Source: Celeribacter indicus (lineage in GTDB: Bacteria > Pseudomonadota > Alphaproteobacteria > Rhodobacterales > Rhodobacteraceae). Taken from it: a stretch of 64,000 nt of DNA. The DNA lies in the NCBI RefSeq assembly GCF_000819565.1, contig NZ_CP004393.1:2046001-2110000 (forward strand), written 5' to 3'. This document shows positions 62,506-64,000 of the stretch, piece after piece. The position numbers were made by a program, and so were the translations under genes. Position 1 is the stretch's first letter. Every line of letters starts with the position of its first letter. Below the pieces are notes generated by a model that did no database searches, had not been told where the DNA came from, and saw only the letters and a program-made list of their open reading frames with translations.

Positions 62506-63456
62506 ATGCCCATGAGCCTGACGCCCGCGATGCCGAGACCCGAGCCGAGATCCGATGCGCCCCGCCTTGCCCTGCCGCCGGTGATCCCCGCCGCGGAGCT
62601 GGACCTGCCGCCGCACAAGGGGCGGCAGGCGCGGCATCTGGTGCTGTCGCAGCCCTGCGCGAGCCACCGGTTCGACCTGCTCGACCTGCCGCAGATCCGT
62701 CACCCTCTGGCCGCGCCGGAGGCCGCGCCCTACCGGCTGTTCCGCGCCCTGCCGACGGGGCGGGCGCCCGAGCGCGGCTGGCCTGTGCTCTACATGCTCG
62801 ACGGCAACGCGGCCTTCGATTTCCTCGACGCCGACATGCTTGCCACCGTGCCGGATCTCGTCGTGATCGGCATCGGCCAGCGCACCGACGCGCAGTTCGA
62901 GCGCCTGTCGCGTGCCCGCGATCTCACCTTTCCCGCCGAGGGGCAGGTCGGGCTCGTGCCAGATGCGGGCTATGGCGACCGTCCTGCCGGCGGCGCGACG
63001 GGCTTCGTGCCGCTGCTGACCGGGGCGCTGCGCGCGGCGGCGGAGGCGGGCCTCGCCGTCGATCCGGCGCGGCGCACGCTCTGGGGGCATTCGCTGGGCG
63101 GGCTCTTCGTGCTCAACCTGATGCTGCGCCGGCCCGACAGCTTCGCGCGCTATGCCGCGATCAGCCCCTCGCTCTGGTGGCATCCCGAACGTTTCGCGCC
63201 GGTGCTGGAGGCCGCGCTCGCCGCGCCGCGGACGGCAGGGCCGATCCCGCTCTACATGGGCGTCGGCACGCGGGAGAAACGCACGGGATTCGGCGGCCCC
63301 GTGCCGGACGCGCCGCCGGAGAGCTTCGTCGAGCTTGCCGACCGGCTCGCAGCCTCGGGGCGGGTCGATCTCCTGCGCCAGGTCTATGACGGGGCGGTGC
63401 ATATCGCGAGCCTGCCGACCTCGCTGCCCGCGACGCTGCGCTTCGCCGCCGTCTAG
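62506..63456 (+). CDS. Siderophore esterase-like alpha/beta hydrolase (Fes/IroE-like)
   Basis: A 316-residue hydrolase. LYMLDGNAAFDFL, then LWGHSLGGLFVLNLM with the nucleophile Ser, and VYDGAVHIASLP with the catalytic His follow the esterase-D/IroE pattern. Such enzymes hydrolyse the trilactone backbone of imported ferric enterobactin-type siderophores to release iron. ATG 62506 (or 62512) is near GATCAAGTAAA; no strong ribosome site. Its stop overlaps the convergent NRPS stop by 4 bp. Confidence 0.82.
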   Translation: MPMSLTPAMPRPEPRSDAPRLALPPVIPAAELDLPPHKGRQARHLVLSQPCASHRFDLLDLPQIRHPLAAPEAAPYRLFRALPTGRAPERGWPVLYMLDGNAAFDFLDADMLATVPDLVVIGIGQRTDAQFERLSRARDLTFPAEGQVGLVPDAGYGDRPAGGATGFVPLLTGALRAAAEAGLAVDPARRTLWGHSLGGLFVLNLMLRRPDSFARYAAISPSLWWHPERFAPVLEAALAAPRTAGPIPLYMGVGTREKRTGFGGPVPDAPPESFVELADRLAASGRVDLLRQVYDGAVHIASLPTSLPATLRFAAV

Positions 63457-64000
63457 ATCCGCGCCGCCAGCAGCGCGGCGATCTCCTGCGCGTGATCCGG
63501 CGCGACCATGTCCTTGTGCAGGCAGGGCAGGGAGAGGCTTTCCACCCGTGCCGCATGCGGCGCCCACATCCGGGCGTCGAGATCCCGCTCCCGATGGTCG
63601 AGCCCGGCGCGCAGATGCAGGAGCGTGCCGTCGTAGACCCGATGCTCGTGGCGCCGCATCAGCCCGTTCGTCCCGGTGACGAGGCGCACCACCGCGTCGA
63701 GCACCTCCGTCGGCAGCGCCCCCAGCAGGCTTTCGCGTGCCTTGAGAAACGCCACGACCTTCGCGCGGGTGTCGAGGTCGGGATGGGCCTCGGGATCGTG
63801 CCCCGCGATGGCCAGAAGCGCGCGCAACGCGGCCACCGGATCGGGCTCCGGCTCCGCTCGCCAGGCTTCGGACGGATAGGCATCGAGCGCGGCGAGCAGC
63901 CCGACATCGCGCCCGCGTGCGGTGAGTTCGACGGCGATCTCCTGGGCGAGGATTCCGCCGAGCGACCAGCCCGTGAGGTGGAGCCGGGGGCTGTCGGTCG
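63453..64000 (-). CDS. Nonribosomal peptide synthetase, C-terminal thioesterase domain (runs off window)
   Basis: The visible 181 residues form the end of a thioesterase domain: LTGWSLGGILAQEIA contains the nucleophile Ser (GxSxGG), an Asp follows in LLAALDAYPS, and the catalytic His lies in CLHKDMVAPDHAQEIA near the end. This arrangement is that of EntF/DhbF-type synthetases, which cyclise the siderophore. The main part of the protein is beyond the right edge. Together with the ABC importer and esterase it marks a catechol-siderophore biosynthesis and uptake locus. Confidence 0.82.
   Translation of the reverse strand, partial: TDSPRLHLTGWSLGGILAQEIAVELTARGRDVGLLAALDAYPSEAWRAEPEPDPVAALRALLAIAGHDPEAHPDLDTRAKVVAFLKARESLLGALPTEVLDAVVRLVTGTNGLMRRHEHRVYDGTLLHLRAGLDHRERDLDARMWAPHAARVESLSLPCLHKDMVAPDHAQEIAALLAARI

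Noticed and set aside
1..64000. CRISPR arrays, tRNA or rRNA genes, phage or plasmid replication modules
   Set aside because: No regularly spaced repeats, cloverleaf-like tRNA sequence, rRNA blocks, or integrase/rep/par genes were seen on reading through; the only mobile DNA recognised is the nested IS pair.

Overview
This window is G+C-rich DNA with no rRNA or tRNA. Its dense operons of TRAP, ABC and dehydrogenase genes look like an alphaproteobacterium, most likely a Rhodobacterales (Paracoccaceae/Roseobacter-type) genome or large replicon. That placement is inference from gene content, codon style and operon habits (ATGA overlaps, DctPQM sets); I cannot name a species.

Layout. 1-3204 (-): an FbpABC/spermidine-type ABC uptake operon running off the left edge. 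3205-4110: a long regulatory gap with three operator-like palindromes. 4111-6958: TRAP transporter 1. 7008-13169: aldo/keto reductase, SDR dehydrogenase, polar amino-acid-type ABC transporter and SMP-30 lactonase. 13455-17699: LysR regulator, then a TPP enzyme/VOC pair (-) divergent from an amidohydrolase (+). 18138-25463: two metallo-beta-lactamase-fold proteins, a PuuE-like deacetylase, a second TPP enzyme, a GMC oxidoreductase and an aldo/keto reductase, followed by TRAP transporter 2 (25543-28388) and a MarR regulator. 29514-34351: an ssuA-ssuC-ssuB sulfonate ABC operon whose ssuA is split by an IS5-family element that itself carries a nested IS110/IS1111-type element. 34478-41168 (-): ssuD, tauC, tauB, tauA, a serine acetyltransferase with a long unknown N-terminal half, and two small CMD-like proteins. 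41569-44558: TRAP transporter 3. Then AraC and LuxR regulators, cyclase, GMC oxidoreductase and a lone molybdenum-hydroxylase large subunit. 51898-54782 (-): TRAP transporter 4, with its IclR regulator and a divergent epimerase/cupin pair. 57784-64000: YncE-like propeller, siderophore ABC transporter, siderophore esterase and the thioesterase end of an NRPS.

How it works together. Most of the window is an uptake-and-catabolism region for small organic acids, sugar-acid-like compounds and organosulfur compounds, ending in a catechol-siderophore-type locus. At least three families of palindromic operators can be read by eye. GTTCC-N6-GGAAC-like sites precede several operons between 3.8 and 17.8 kb. 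TACGT-N2-ACGTA sites lie immediately upstream of -10 boxes at two promoters. ACATATGTGTAA sites flank the IclR gene.

The most striking feature is the IS1111-type element. Its non-coding right end carries four 7-8 nt segments, in the order and orientation expected of a bridge/seek RNA. Two match the two halves of the actual target, and two match the joined ends of the element. The target is the right terminal inverted repeat of the host IS5 element.
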